55,902 bases of DNA. It comes from Komarekiella delphini-convector SJRDD-AB1. GTDB taxonomy: Bacteria > Cyanobacteriota > Cyanobacteriia > Cyanobacteriales > Nostocaceae. This document shows positions 36,705-44,978 of this stretch, in pieces. The number at the start of each line of letters is the position of its first letter. The stretch's first letter is position 1. Both the position numbers and the translations under genes were made by a program. The notes beneath the pieces are model-generated. The model did not search any database and was not told the origin of the DNA. It worked only from the letters and a program-made list of their open reading frames with translations. The stretch spans positions 10,805 to 66,706 of the forward strand of contig NZ_VJXY01000044.1 in the NCBI RefSeq assembly GCF_014831675.1, given 5' to 3'.

Positions 36705-37540
36705 GAGAGTATTTATAAAGTAAATATTAAATAGTGATGTGACAAGCCTTAAATGTTGCAAAAAAATTCTAGTAGCGCGTCTAGCCTAATTGGTTGGGTA
36801 AACAAATAGTTATCATCTTGGAGAATTAAGATTCTGCGAATTTTATCAACCCAATATTTGAAGCTTGCTGCGCTACTACATCTACGTCTAACGCACTATT
36901 TTAGATGTGTCAGTCCACTACAATAATTTGATTTTTACTTTATAAATTCGTGAAAATGTTAGATCCCCGACTTTTCAAAAAAGTCGGGGATCGGAACACA
37001 ACAAAGCTATGCTAATAACAAGCTCAAATGAGGCGACAGGAATTTCATGCTTCGGTTAAAGATGCCGAATAGTTGCCACTAAAATTAATTTCCTGATACA
37101 AATAACCAGCTACTTGACGCATGAAAAAATCTGTTTGGAAGTAAGATGAGGTTGCTTTAAGTCTATTTTGCAACAAGCGAAATATGTGAATTAGATGTAT
37201 TTTAGATTAACTGATACCCTAAGTTACATCTATTTTTAGATTGGTTGAAGAGTGAAACGCAGAGTTTACCCGAAATACAAGCAATATTTGTCTGACTTTT
37301 GAGAATTTGGTGATGCGTTTGATAAAGACAGTCAATTTTGTGGGCGTTTTGATTGCAAGGGTTTTTGCCAATTATATATACAGAGTTTACAGTTGAAAGA
37401 CTTGGCGATCGCTCTTTGTTTTTTCTGTGTCAACTGTTGTATTTCTGCTACAGAGGTAGTGTCAAAAATGTCAAGCATCACAATACTCTGTTTTCTTGTA
37501 CTTTGATTCCCTTGCGATAAGAAGCATGACCCGAAATTAC
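36705..37540. other. Gene-free region with inverted repeat
   Basis: About 830 bp without a convincing gene. It contains a perfect 14-bp inverted repeat (GATCCCCGACTTTT, 36962-36975 and 36979-36992, loop CAA), a common dispersed element of Nostocales that could end the methyltransferase transcript. Only tiny frames (such as 27 codons from 37313) are otherwise present. Confidence 0.6.
36962..36992. repeat. Perfect inverted repeat, terminator-like
   Basis: Arms GATCCCCGACTTTT and AAAAGTCGGGGATC with a 3-base loop. It lies 258 bp past the methyltransferase stop. The stem ends in T/A runs on both strands, so it could terminate transcription in either direction. Confidence 0.8.
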
Positions 37541-37762
37541 TTAAACAACAGGATAGATATTTACGAAATTTTCTGTTAGCTCTCTGCGTCCACTACCCCG
37601 ATGAGACGGAATTTTTGGGTTATTCTTGTTCGCCGAGAGCAACTGTTGTGAATCAGGCGTGGAAAGCAGTTGATCGGATAATTGATTGACCATTGCTTGG
37701 CAGTTAGAAGCTAAGGGGCCGAACGCCAGACTCGATACTAAAAGTGAAATGGCAGCACGCAT
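37541..37762 (-). CDS. patX: PatX-type RGSGR peptide precursor, heterocyst pattern inhibitor
   Basis: A 73-residue precursor. An N-terminal signal-like segment (MRAAISLLVSSLAFGPLAS) suggests export, and HRGSGRR at 54-60 carries the RGSGR pentapeptide that in PatS, HetN and PatX binds and inhibits HetR. The combination of signal, short linker and HRGSGR followed by a short tail is that of PatX, the most widespread of these inhibitors. A TCCGGA element lies upstream, as at genes induced in differentiating cells. HetR itself is encoded 14 kb to the right. The processed peptide would move between cells and block neighbouring differentiation. Confidence 0.88.
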   Translation of the reverse strand: MRAAISLLVSSLAFGPLASNCQAMVNQLSDQLLSTPDSQQLLSANKNNPKIPSHRGSGRRELTENFVNIYPVV

Positions 37763-37819
37763 AGCAGATGTCTATTTTGGAACTCTCCAATTCACTGATA
37801 CTTAGCTTTTTAATGAATA

Positions 37820-37825
37820 TCCGGA
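37820..37825 (-). promoter_or_regulatory. DIF-type promoter element upstream of patX
   Basis: TCCGGA at 37820-37825, about 58 bp upstream of the patX ATG, with TAAGTAT about 15 bases further downstream on the minus strand as a possible -10. TCCGGA in the -35 region is the DIF+ motif reported for Anabaena transcripts induced early in heterocyst differentiation in a HetR-dependent manner. One six-base match can arise by chance. Confidence 0.6.
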
Positions 37826-37863
37826 CAATTTGCAGAAAAGTATTGTTCTTTACTGAAAATAAA

Positions 37864-39657
37864 CTACTTTTGTACTCTGTCTAGATGTTCGACTAATAAC
37901 CAATTACCGACGTGATTTTGACGACCCCATACTGTGATTAATTGATCGTGGGGACAAATTTGCAATTGCTGATTAATATGCGATCGCAAAGTCACAAGCT
38001 GCCAAGTTTGCCCTTGATTTTCAGCAGGTGCGGTAATAATAAATCTGTAATTTTGCTGATCTAATCGGTGTAAAATACCTTGGAAGCAGTGACTTTCTCG
38101 TATTAATATCTTGTCAAAAGCAGAGTCATAAGATTTATCCCACGATGGGCAATTACCACTTGCTGGATAGGCTTGTGGGTTATCTAAGTAATACAGTTGC
38201 CAGTGCAGCCAATCCGAATGATTGGGTGGAAGATTAAATAAAGGAAAAATTGCCGCTCTTGCACGATGATCTTGTAATAAAGCGGCTTGTAGCACTCTAA
38301 CAGCTAAATCTCTTGGTTGACAGTTTAACTCAACGCACATCGCTGCTGCCATCCCCGCTGCTTGACCAATGCCCATAACCACAGGTTGTAATCTAGTGGC
38401 CCCATTGGCGATATGAGAGACAGAAATATTCTTTTCACAGACCAAGAAACCATCTGTTGCGGCTGGAATTAAGCAACTGTAAGGAATTGTGAAGGGAGTC
38501 CCAGTCCAACGTCCTCCCCAGCGAAGAGATTTAGGTTGTAGGGTAAACTGAACCCCAGGATAGTGATGGTCATTGGCGTAGTTACCAAAAGCGATCGCTT
38601 GGCAAACGTCTTTGGCGATCGCATCATTAAATATAGATGCAACACTACCTCCTGCTACTGGCAAGATATCCTGTTCTCGGACAGTAGTCAGTCCTACTAA
38701 GCGGCGGCTTTCGCGGTAGTAGGGATGCAGTGCAAAAGCAGTAGAGGGAGAAGGAAACAGTTGTTCTGCCAAGCCATAGCGACGACCAAGCTGATTTTGG
38801 ATAAAACGAGCAAAATTTTGGCTGTGCCAGCGACATTCTTGGAGAAATTCCCTTGTGCTTTGTTCTGAATCTATCAGACGCCCTACTCCTTCGCCGTAGT
38901 CATTGCCACAGATTGGCCAGTTAATCATGAATCGGTCATCAGGCAAACGCCCGTAATTCAAAAATTTCTCTGCTCCGTAGCCATCCCAAGCACCTGTAAA
39001 CAGCGATGGATTTTCGTTAGGAGCCGCCGGAATTTCTGGTGCGACGGCTTCACCAAAGTCTTGCATAATCACTACCCAAGTGGGTGCTTGCACTGGATAT
39101 TTTTTGGTGAAAGAGTCAAAAGTCACTGGTGCGCTGGGTTCTCCCCATTCAGATTGCAGTTCCCAACCCCAGCGGTAAGGTATCTCAGCTAAAGCTAATA
39201 AATCTCCTAATTCTGTGGCATCGAGAATAATTTTGGCTGTGACAGTAAAATCAGCAAAGCGGACGCCAGTAATAGAATTACCTTGCCGGAAAACTTCTAT
39301 TGGCACTTGTCCTGCAATCCAATGCAGATTAGGCAACTCCTGTACCCAGTCTGCAAAAATCTCTGCCCCAATCCGGGGATCGTAACTAAAAAAGCTAACC
39401 CAGCTGTTATCTAATCCCCCTGGCTGTCGATGTCGCAATTCTTGCAAAAATGCACCCCATAACCCGGTTTGAAAAGCAACTAATTCGTTACCATCGGGTG
39501 CAGACACCCCAGCCGACGTTAGCATTCCGCCTAAACAACTAAATTCGCTCACCAGAATAGTTTTGGCTCCCCGTCGCGCCGCTTGGATAGCCGCAGCAGT
39601 ACCTCCAGTTCCCCCGCCAACAACTAAAACATCAGCTGTATATGTCTGATTAACCAT
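37864..39657 (-). CDS. FAD-dependent oxidoreductase (FAD_oxidored family)
   Basis: A 597-residue flavoprotein. The FAD motif is VLVVGGGTGGTAAAIQAARRG (GxGxxG near 14-19), followed by GGMLTSAGVSAPDG, and a central block SRRLVGLTTVREQDI. The C-terminal half has GIGQAAGMAAAMC, typical of the group. Members are annotated only as FAD-dependent oxidoreductases; the substrate is not known. A C-terminal extension of about 100 residues (YYLDNPQAYPASGNCPSWDK to the end) is of unknown role. Confidence 0.82.
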   Translation of the reverse strand: MVNQTYTADVLVVGGGTGGTAAAIQAARRGAKTILVSEFSCLGGMLTSAGVSAPDGNELVAFQTGLWGAFLQELRHRQPGGLDNSWVSFFSYDPRIGAEIFADWVQELPNLHWIAGQVPIEVFRQGNSITGVRFADFTVTAKIILDATELGDLLALAEIPYRWGWELQSEWGEPSAPVTFDSFTKKYPVQAPTWVVIMQDFGEAVAPEIPAAPNENPSLFTGAWDGYGAEKFLNYGRLPDDRFMINWPICGNDYGEGVGRLIDSEQSTREFLQECRWHSQNFARFIQNQLGRRYGLAEQLFPSPSTAFALHPYYRESRRLVGLTTVREQDILPVAGGSVASIFNDAIAKDVCQAIAFGNYANDHHYPGVQFTLQPKSLRWGGRWTGTPFTIPYSCLIPAATDGFLVCEKNISVSHIANGATRLQPVVMGIGQAAGMAAAMCVELNCQPRDLAVRVLQAALLQDHRARAAIFPLFNLPPNHSDWLHWQLYYLDNPQAYPASGNCPSWDKSYDSAFDKILIRESHCFQGILHRLDQQNYRFIITAPAENQGQTWQLVTLRSHINQQLQICPHDQLITVWGRQNHVGNWLLVEHLDRVQK

Positions 39658-39805
39658 TGCTTAACCTCAAAGGAGTTCCGACATATTTTCCTAAAAAAAG
39701 CGATCGCATACCAGTTTTTACATCAAACTGAGTGCGATCGCTATTCGGATTCCTCAAATCAAAAAAGATTATTAGGATTATTTGTTAAGAAATGGAGGGA
39801 GTATA

Positions 39806-40384
39806 TTACTTTGTTAGACCCTCAAACACACCCCTCAAAGCTGCAACAGCATCTTGAGTCCGCGCCCAAACTCCTTGATCTGGATCTTTACCTGTAAGTT
39901 CTCTAGTACCCAAAACTTCCAGCACACCTTTCAATTGTTCTTGATGAGCACGATTTTCAAAGTTCACTTGATTGAGTGGGCCAATAGCTTCTTTCACGTC
40001 ATCACCAACCACCTGAGAAGCCTTATGGATAATTAAACCAGTCATCACAGCTTGGTGCTTAATCCTTTCGTGGGCAGAAACTTTTTGGTACAGTGTCAAC
40101 TCGTTCCCATCTATTAGACGGTTTACTTGCTCGACGTACTGCCGTATGGTGTCTCTAGGCTGGGGTGAGCCACCACCAAATTTAGAAATAACTTCCTCAA
40201 TTACTTTGAGGTTTTTTTGGTCATCTTTGAGAAAGTCGTTTAGGCGCTGGCTAATTTCTTCATCGTTGCTGACAACAGGTAGTACTTTTTGTTCGTTAGC
40301 AATTAGCAACTCTTGGATAGCTTTCAAATCTGCTAGCTCTGTAGCGATCGCGCTACGCTTGGTATCATCTAAAGCCACAACCAT
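39806..40384 (-). CDS. Helical conserved hypothetical protein
   Basis: A 192-residue, all-helical soluble protein (SAIATELADLKAIQELLIAN, NLKVIEEVISKF, and so on). It recalls four-helix hemerythrin- or ferritin-like bundles, with HERIKHQAVMTGLIIHK in the middle, but I cannot assemble a complete metal-binding motif. It has no signal or membrane segment. A stress-related role is only a guess. Confidence 0.65.
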   Translation of the reverse strand: MVVALDDTKRSAIATELADLKAIQELLIANEQKVLPVVSNDEEISQRLNDFLKDDQKNLKVIEEVISKFGGGSPQPRDTIRQYVEQVNRLIDGNELTLYQKVSAHERIKHQAVMTGLIIHKASQVVGDDVKEAIGPLNQVNFENRAHQEQLKGVLEVLGTRELTGKDPDQGVWARTQDAVAALRGVFEGLTK

Positions 40385-40481
40385 TTCTAGACTTGCCTCA
40401 AATAATTTAGAACACGATTAACCTCTCACAATTGTTTTGCTCTATAAATCATTCTTGAGATATATTCTCATTTATTTCTGC

Positions 40482-41213
40482 CTAAAGTCGTAAACAGGAA
40501 TACAGTGAATCAGACACACGTATAAACTTCCAGAAGTCGAGTAGCTGTTCTGCTACAAGCTGATACTGGAAAAAGTGAAAGAAATGCCATCCTTCCAAAC
40601 AAGACCATAAGCGATCGCCTTCCTTCAAATGCGATCGCCATCCTTGCAGTGCATCAGGTTTGACAACAATATCGTTTAAGCTACCACATACCATCAAAGG
40701 TACTGAAACTCTGTTTGGCGTCATACTCACCGTCTCAAACAGAGAATGAGGGGAGAGCGAACAATCTAAGTCTTGCTCTAGAAGATGTGTCAGACTCTTG
40801 AGAGTGCATGTATCCTGATAACCAAACAAGTTGTAAACCATATCAGTCAAGAGCTTTTGGCGACTTAAAAACTGACGGTGAGTATAGTAATGAGCTTGCC
40901 AATCAACTGCTGCATCCACACCCACGGCTAATAGCGTCAAAGACTTAACTGTTTCTGGATAGCGGCGACTATAGAGTAGCCCTAATAATCCTGCTGTACT
41001 ATGACCAATCAGGTGAACAGGTCGATTACAAGTTTTGAGGTAGTCATGCAGTAGAACAACAGCAGCATCTAGTGAACTTACTTCATCTTGGCTTTGGCGA
41101 TATTTCCACTCTTGCATCGTCACTTGAGATGACAGGTAACAAAGCAGCGGTTGAGCAAAGTATTGCAAACTAGGGCTTGTATTTAACCAAAGAACATCCG
41201 GCAGTTTAGACAT
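40482..41213 (-). CDS. Alpha/beta hydrolase
   Basis: A 243-residue hydrolase with nucleophile elbow LIGHSTAGLLG, acid in GSLNDIVVKP and His in LEGWHFFHFF. The N-terminal strand motif that normally contains the oxyanion HG is replaced by WLNTSPSLQYF. The fold is clear but the substrate is unknown. Next to it lies a repeat-rich, gene-free region. Confidence 0.8.
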   Translation of the reverse strand: MSKLPDVLWLNTSPSLQYFAQPLLCYLSSQVTMQEWKYRQSQDEVSSLDAAVVLLHDYLKTCNRPVHLIGHSTAGLLGLLYSRRYPETVKSLTLLAVGVDAAVDWQAHYYTHRQFLSRQKLLTDMVYNLFGYQDTCTLKSLTHLLEQDLDCSLSPHSLFETVSMTPNRVSVPLMVCGSLNDIVVKPDALQGWRSHLKEGDRLWSCLEGWHFFHFFQYQLVAEQLLDFWKFIRVSDSLYSCLRL

Positions 41214-41329
41214 CCTGAATTTTCCTGCAAATAGAATAAACTCTCAATACACTAATTAAGAATTTTTGTAACTAATAACTACTGGTTGCTACAATACCTT
41301 TCGATATGATCTGGGAAAAGGTGAGCCAG

Positions 41330-41640
41330 CGCGGTCTTCTCTACTTTGAGGCTGCGCCAAGGGGGTTTCCACGCCACTCCCCACAACGGATAGCGCAGCG
41401 TAAAGCCTTCTCTTCTCCTATCGGAGACACTTCGTGAACGAGAGGCTTCGCCTTAAGCGAAGCCATGCCGTAAAGCCTGCGGCATGGCTTCTCTACGAGA
41501 GGCTGCGCCAACGCTTAGAGCGAGTCATTGAGCGTCGGGAACCTCCGCAAGGGGGTGGCTCCCCATGAGCGACTGGCGCTAGCGTAGCGGTAGCGACGTT
41601 AGGAGCGTCACCCCGAAGGGGTTAAGGGGTAAAGGGTGAA
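41330..41640. repeat. Cluster of GC-rich nested inverted repeats
   Basis: A 300-bp patch clearly richer in GC than its surroundings. Overlapping hairpins include GGCTTCGC-CTTAA-GCGAAGCC (41444-41464) and GCCATGCC...GGCATGGC (41462-41488), plus repeats of AGAGGCTTCGCC/AGAGGCTGCGCC. The same repeat family recurs at 53370-53480, 19810-19845, 24707-24733 and inside the gene at 941-974. No coding sequence is evident. Confidence 0.85.
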
Positions 41641-41879
41641 TTCAAACCTTCCCCCTTTAACCGAGAAGTATTGCGTGCCATATCTGATTCCAGCTGATTT
41701 TTCCAGCCAGGCTCAGCAACGTGTCAAACCTCCTGTCAAAGCTTATTGATAAATATATTCAATATATTTGAGAAAAGCTTACAACATCAAAGTAATTATT
41801 GCAAATAATTATTATTAGTTTTTGAATCCAGTAAAATCCTGGTATTTACCGTTTTTGCTTGGGCGATTCGTGATCCGCT

Positions 41880-42548
41880 CTACCTTGGACTTCCCCGTCG
41901 CTCAAGGTAGATTCGCTCTACATCAGAACGAGTAGCAATCGCTTGGATTAACGAAGGAGTGACTTCCGCCACCACCATTGGTGTATAAAGAGATTGATAA
42001 ATGACTTGCTGGTTACTTTCCTGAAGTTGGTTTACAAGAGGTTGCTGAATTACCGCATACTGAGATCTAAGAGTATTTAAGTAATTTTGATACTCGGCGC
42101 GGTTTGGTTGCCCGTAGGGCCTAACTGTTTTCGCTCTCAGAGAAAAAACGACCCTGATTGGGCTATTGCTTCCTTGAGCGATGCGATTAGCCAATTCAGC
42201 CTCTAATTTGCCAATGAAGCTTTTATTATTAATTGCCTGAATAGCTTGCTCTAACGTTTCCCGACTAATTTGATTGCCAGCACTATCAAGGGATACATCG
42301 TACATATTGCCTTGAATATCTCTTAGCTTAAACCGCGTGATTCCAGTATTAGCGAGAGTTGCTGTGTTAGCTATGCTGAGGTGGTCAGTCGAGATTCCTG
42401 TAGTTTTAGAAACCTCTAACCTAGCTTTTTCAGCCAAATTGTTTAATGTCTGGTTTTCTGAGAGCGGAAGACTAAAGGCTACTGTAGGCACACAGATAAC
42501 AGCAGATAAGCCAATGGTTAAACCTAAGAATTTCTGCATCTTGAACAA
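41880..42548 (-). CDS. Truncated secreted protein, subtilase-prodomain-like
   Basis: A 222-residue protein with a signal peptide (FLGLTIGLSAVICVPTVAFS). The middle and C-terminus, PIRVVFSLRAKTVRP, YTPMVVAEVTPSLIQAIATR and SDVERIYLER, resemble the inhibitory propeptide of subtilisin-like (S8) proteases, which normally leads straight into the catalytic domain. Here the frame stops with TAG at 41880. The same frame past the stop reads IAQAKTVNTRILLD before more stops, which looks like the start of the lost catalytic domain. I think the gene lost its protease part; a free-standing inhibitor is the alternative. Confidence 0.65.
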   Translation of the reverse strand: MFKMQKFLGLTIGLSAVICVPTVAFSLPLSENQTLNNLAEKARLEVSKTTGISTDHLSIANTATLANTGITRFKLRDIQGNMYDVSLDSAGNQISRETLEQAIQAINNKSFIGKLEAELANRIAQGSNSPIRVVFSLRAKTVRPYGQPNRAEYQNYLNTLRSQYAVIQQPLVNQLQESNQQVIYQSLYTPMVVAEVTPSLIQAIATRSDVERIYLERRGSPR

Positions 42549-42670
42549 TAAGCTATTTTATTTTTCGGATATTTCGTTTATGTAGTGGGTAAGATAAACT
42601 GTAAATAGGATTGACAGTGTGAAATTGCATTGATGATGACAAGCCCCACAACAAAGTAGGAGACAAATTT

Positions 42671-43126
42671 ATGATGTTAAGACATAACGTGTCTTTAGAT
42701 TCTGTAATACCTCCAAACCTAGAAGCCCAACCTATCAAGGAACTTGAGCGCATACTTAGCGTTAAAGGTTCCCAGGCGAAACTGGTAGGAGCTAACGGAG
42801 AGCAAATTACCATTCCTGATTCGGTGTACCAGGTATTGCATCAAGCTGTTCACGCAATGGCATTAGGTAAGGCTATATCTATAGTTACCCAAGAGCGGGA
42901 ACTGACAACACAACAAGCGGCTGAATTTCTCAACGTATCACGCCCATACCTGGTCAAGTTATTAGAACAAGGTGACATTCCTTACATTAAAGTGGGTTCA
43001 CATCGACGGGTTCGTTTCGATGATTTAATGAATTACAAGAAACAACGGGATGAGAAGCGTAGCCAGCTTTTGCAGGAGCTAATCGAGATAAGCGAAGAAG
43101 CAGGCTTATATGAAGATGATGAGTAA
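42671..43126 (+). CDS. Antitoxin with excisionase-type helix-turn-helix
   Basis: A 151-residue protein with a C-terminal MerR/excisionase-like DNA-binding domain (LTTQQAAEFLNVSRPYLVKL, 80-99, then IPYIKVGSHRRVRFDDLMNY), the form usual for antitoxins paired with PIN toxins. GGAG lies about 10 bases ahead of the two possible ATGs (42671 and 42674). It is followed 18 bp later by the PIN gene. It probably binds the toxin and represses the operon. Confidence 0.85.
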   Translation: MMLRHNVSLDSVIPPNLEAQPIKELERILSVKGSQAKLVGANGEQITIPDSVYQVLHQAVHAMALGKAISIVTQERELTTQQAAEFLNVSRPYLVKLLEQGDIPYIKVGSHRRVRFDDLMNYKKQRDEKRSQLLQELIEISEEAGLYEDDE

Positions 43127-43144
43127 TTACAACAATTAAATGTT

Positions 43145-43720
43145 ATGCTCAGTGTTCTCTTAGATGCCTGCGTTCTATTTCCAATGTATTTACGAGATAC
43201 CTTGCTATCTACTGCCGAGGCTGGTTTGTACGTACCCTATTGGTCGCAGGAAATTTTAGATGAAGCAATGGGCAATCTTGTCCTTAAAGGGAAAATCTCT
43301 ACTGAAAAAGCTATAAACCTTGAGGAGACAATAAAAGCAGCTTTTCCTGAAGCAATGGTTAAAGTACCTGTGGAATTAGAGGAAGTCATGACAAATAATC
43401 CCAAAGACCGTCATGTTCTTGCTGCTGCGGTGGTAGCTAGAGTGGATATTCTTGTTACCGATAATCTTACAGACTTCGATACAAAAGCTTTGACCCCTTG
43501 GAATATCAAAGCACAATCACCAGATGACTTTCTGAGTAACTTATTCGATGACTACCCTGAAGAAATGGTTCAAGTAGTGCGGAAACAGTCTCAAAAGTAT
43601 AGAAAACGCGCCCTGACTCTTGCCGAATTACTTTCTTTCTTGAGTAAAACAAAGGGAGCGAATTTAGTTAAATTTGCTGGGAAAGTAAGCTCTTTTGAAT
43701 TTGGTGATCATGTTGTTTAA
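43145..43720 (+). CDS. PIN-domain toxin (ribonuclease)
   Basis: A 191-residue PIN protein. Acidic residues expected to bind Mg are Asp7 (LLDACVLFP), Glu36 (SQEILDEA), Asp88 (PKDRHVLAAAV) and Asp106 (LVTDNLTDF). The PIN fold ends near residue 130, and about 60 further helical residues (LTLAELLSFLSKTKGANLVK) follow, longer than the usual VapC toxin. It is coupled to the antitoxin gene in front. It is probably an RNA-cutting toxin of a type II system. Confidence 0.87.
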   Translation: MLSVLLDACVLFPMYLRDTLLSTAEAGLYVPYWSQEILDEAMGNLVLKGKISTEKAINLEETIKAAFPEAMVKVPVELEEVMTNNPKDRHVLAAAVVARVDILVTDNLTDFDTKALTPWNIKAQSPDDFLSNLFDDYPEEMVQVVRKQSQKYRKRALTLAELLSFLSKTKGANLVKFAGKVSSFEFGDHVV

Positions 43721-43820
43721 ATTATCGACACAAGATAAAAATCAACTAGAATCACAAACCTGCTAGCTTAACGTTGCTGCTAATGTTACATCTAGTATCG
43801 TTGAGCGGTGAAAAACCAAC

Positions 43821-44867
43821 GTGAAAGCACAGGTATTTAGAGGCGTCAATCAGCTGTCTTACGAAGATATCCCAGTCCCAGCGCTGGAACCAGATGAAGT
43901 GCTGGTACAAGTGCGGGTAGTGGGGTTGTGTCAGTCAGATATTAAAAAAATTCGTTATCCCTTGTATGAACCGCCACGCATTTTTGGACATGAAACTGCT
44001 GGGACGATCGCAGCATTAGGAAATAATGTCACAGGTTGGCAAGTAGGACAACGGGTAGCGGTAATGCACCACATACCGTGTATGCGTTGCGCTTACTGCC
44101 TAAATGACAATTTCTCAATGTGCAATGTCTACAAAAATATTTCCACGACCGCAGGCTTTAACGCCAGTGGTGGCGGTTTTGCCGATTATGTCAAAGTACC
44201 AGGACATATTGTACAAAATGGTGGGCTAATTCCCATCCCTGATCATATCAGTTTTGAAGAAGCGAGTTTTGTAGAACCGACTAACTGCTGTTTGAAAGCA
44301 GTGAAAAAAGCTCAAATAGCTCCAGGACAAACTGTTCTAGTGACTGGTGCTGGGCCAATTGGCTTAATGTTTATCATGTTGGTGAAGTATTTCGGGGCAA
44401 AAGCGATCGCCACCGACTTACTACCATCTAGAATTGACAAAGCATTGAGTGTTGGTGCAGAGGCGGCTTTTGATGCTCGTGATGCTGATTTACCCGCTAA
44501 AATTCACGCCCTTACCGATGGATTGGGTGTTGATGTCACTCTGCTGGCTGTCCCCAGTGAAAAAGCTTTTTTTCAAGCAATTGACTGTACCCGTAAAGGC
44601 GGCAAAATCTTGTTTTTCGCAGAATTTCCCGATGAGGTAGAAATTCCCGTCAATCCTAATATCCTTTATCGCCGCGAAATTGACTTAATGGGCAGTTACA
44701 GTTCATCTTACCGCCTGCAAAATCTGTCCGCTGATATCGTATTTAATCGCCGGATTGATGTAGAAGCACTGATTAGCGATCGCTATCCATTAAAAGATTT
44801 ATCAGCAGCAGTTGCACAAGCGATCGCACCCACAGCAGAAACTTACAAAATCTTAATTTATCCGTAA
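43821..44867 (+). CDS. Zinc-dependent alcohol dehydrogenase (MDR family)
   Basis: A 348-residue medium-chain dehydrogenase with GTG start. Catalytic zinc ligands are in GLCQSDIKK and FGHETAGTIAALG. The structural zinc loop is PCMRCAYCLNDNFSMC, and the cofactor site is VTGAGPIGLMFIMLV. It is close to sorbitol/threonine dehydrogenase-like proteins. The substrate is unknown. It is followed 111 bp later by the phosphate permease, with CT-rich low-complexity sequence between. Confidence 0.85.
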   Translation: MKAQVFRGVNQLSYEDIPVPALEPDEVLVQVRVVGLCQSDIKKIRYPLYEPPRIFGHETAGTIAALGNNVTGWQVGQRVAVMHHIPCMRCAYCLNDNFSMCNVYKNISTTAGFNASGGGFADYVKVPGHIVQNGGLIPIPDHISFEEASFVEPTNCCLKAVKKAQIAPGQTVLVTGAGPIGLMFIMLVKYFGAKAIATDLLPSRIDKALSVGAEAAFDARDADLPAKIHALTDGLGVDVTLLAVPSEKAFFQAIDCTRKGGKILFFAEFPDEVEIPVNPNILYRREIDLMGSYSSSYRLQNLSADIVFNRRIDVEALISDRYPLKDLSAAVAQAIAPTAETYKILIYP

Positions 44868-44978
44868 AATCTTCTAGGGAGATCAAGAAGACAAGGAGGA
44901 CAAGGGAGACAAGGTAGAATTTTCTTCTTCATCTTCCCCTGCTCCCTCATCTCCCCCTACTCCCTCATCTCCTAAGCT

